This document shows, in pieces, positions 63,342 to 64,000 of a stretch of 64,000 bases of DNA (the first letter of the stretch is position 1; each line of letters opens with the position of its first letter). The notes beneath the pieces were generated by a model. The model was not told the origin of the DNA and ran no database searches. It saw only the letters and a program-made list of their open reading frames with translations. The position numbers and the translations under genes were made by a program. This DNA is from JAJFUI01 sp963754135. Lineage in GTDB: Bacteria > Planctomycetota > Planctomycetia > Pirellulales > Thermoguttaceae. The DNA is taken from NCBI GenBank assembly GCA_963754135.1, contig CAVWEY010000001.1, positions 248,001-312,000 of the forward strand. The letters run 5' to 3'.

Positions 63342-64000
63342 TCCTCAAGGAGCCGGCCGACCAGGTCCGCCCGCCAGCCGCGGGCCAGTTGCGGCGGCTC
63401 GCCCTCCCAGGCGTCTGTCCCTTTTTTCCGGCCCCGATAGCTCATCCACTCGCGGATGTCGCCGGGCGTGCCGACCAGGTTGGGGGCCAGTTCGGCCTGA
63501 CGGCTGAGACTGCCCAGGGCGGCAAAGAGGAATTGACCCAGCACGGAAAGCTCCGGCGGGTGCTCGCGGGACCGCCGCGGCGGACACTCGGCCTCGGGCA
63601 TTGCGACGCCGCGGGCCACCGCGGCGGCGATCTCGTCCAGCCGCCGCCGCAGGTCCCCCCGCTCCATCCCGCGCAACGCCCCGATCCGCTTGGGGTCGGC
63701 CGAGCCGCAGCGGGCCAACTCGACGATCAGATCGTCGCGCAGGATGCGACGGACCGGCTGGTCGCGGCGCTCGGCCTCCTGCTCGCGCCAATGGAACAGT
63801 TCGCGGACGATGGCCAGTCCGCGGGCGTCCAGGGCGGCGTTGCCCGACACCCGCCGCCACCGCTCCTGGCGGAGCGAGCGGTCGAGGGCCTGCTGCCAGG
63901 AGTGCATCTCTTCGGCCAGCCAAGGCAGCCGGCCGAGTTGCTCCAGCTTGCCGCGGATCGCTTCCCACAGCGGCGGCAGCAAACGGGCGTCGCCCAGGGC
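63263..64000 (-). CDS. rnd: Ribonuclease D, C-terminal part (cut by window edge)
   Basis: About 245 residues of a 3'-5' exoribonuclease that trims tRNA precursors. The visible part holds the end of the linker to the exonuclease domain and the helical HRDC domains (ALDARGLAIVRELFHWREQE, LRRRLDEIAAAVARG, SVLGQFLFAALGSLSRQAEL). It ends ANPKSGHPLAFEPVQ. The exonuclease catalytic domain lies beyond the window. Confidence 0.88.
   Translation of the reverse strand, partial: ALGDARLLPPLWEAIRGKLEQLGRLPWLAEEMHSWQQALDRSLRQERWRRVSGNAALDARGLAIVRELFHWREQEAERRDQPVRRILRDDLIVELARCGSADPKRIGALRGMERGDLRRRLDEIAAAVARGVAMPEAECPPRRSREHPPELSVLGQFLFAALGSLSRQAELAPNLVGTPGDIREWMSYRGRKKGTDAWEGEPPQLARGWRADLVGRLLEDLLAGKLAARIANPKSGHPLAFEPVQ

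Overview
The window looks like a chromosome segment of a planctomycete (Pirellulales-like). It is GC-rich and carries two DUF1559 pseudopilin-like proteins, an ECF sigma factor translationally coupled to a FecR/LamG membrane protein, a PEP-CTERM protein, proteins rich in secretion signals, and a complex I gene order seen in that phylum. It reads like a metagenome-assembled contig. About thirty apparent single-base frameshifts interrupt otherwise well-conserved genes, several of them in short homopolymers, and they cluster strongly in nuoL and nuoM.

Layout. 0-7.5 kb: the 3' part of mcsB, a proline-rich lipoprotein, a PAP2 phosphatase with an MFS exporter, a secreted beta-helix protein, a WalJ-like MBL hydrolase and tilS. 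8-14 kb: rny and ymdB, uvrD/pcrA, and a response regulator-histidine kinase. 14-17 kb: a secreted protein and a decayed IS1634-family element that cuts off a DUF2293 gene. 17-22.7 kb: a minus-strand run of a sugar-hydrolase-like protein, xth, a GNAT acetyltransferase, a Gfo/Idh oxidoreductase and a Tat-exported flavoprotein. About 23-33.8 kb: an accessory region next to tRNA-Leu(CAG), with a shortened tyrosine integrase, a family-A DNA polymerase homologue that has lost its catalytic residues, an excisionase-like HTH protein, a ParB-like protein, a helicase-like protein without a Walker A motif, and an ISH3-like IS. 34-41.3 kb: fusA, a C-terminal processing protease, DUF1559, glyA, tRNA-Glu(TTC) and csrA. 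41.7-53.1 kb: the complex I genes nuoI, A, C, D, H, J, K, L, M, N; nuoB, E, F and G are absent. 53-64 kb: a ferritin-like protein, tatD, a sigma/anti-sigma pair, a PEP-CTERM protein, a toxin-antitoxin pair, a second DUF1559 protein, a PH-domain protein, a methyltransferase, an RDD protein and the 3' part of ribonuclease D.

Repeats are unusually prominent. At least six unrelated families of REPIN-like inverted dimers (two palindromes facing each other) sit at gene boundaries. A second class, heptanucleotide arrays whose two arms are roughly complementary, lies between genes and also in frame inside or at the ends of nuoA, nuoH, nuoJ, tatD and the FecR/LamG gene. A 280-bp segment (RDD/ribonuclease D junction) is present twice in inverted orientation, 25 kb apart.

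The strongest candidate for something new is the 23-33.8 kb element. Its polymerase homologue keeps the family-A framework and a long open frame, but motifs A, B and C and the exonuclease motifs are substituted. The neighbouring helicase-like protein lacks its nucleotide-binding loop.
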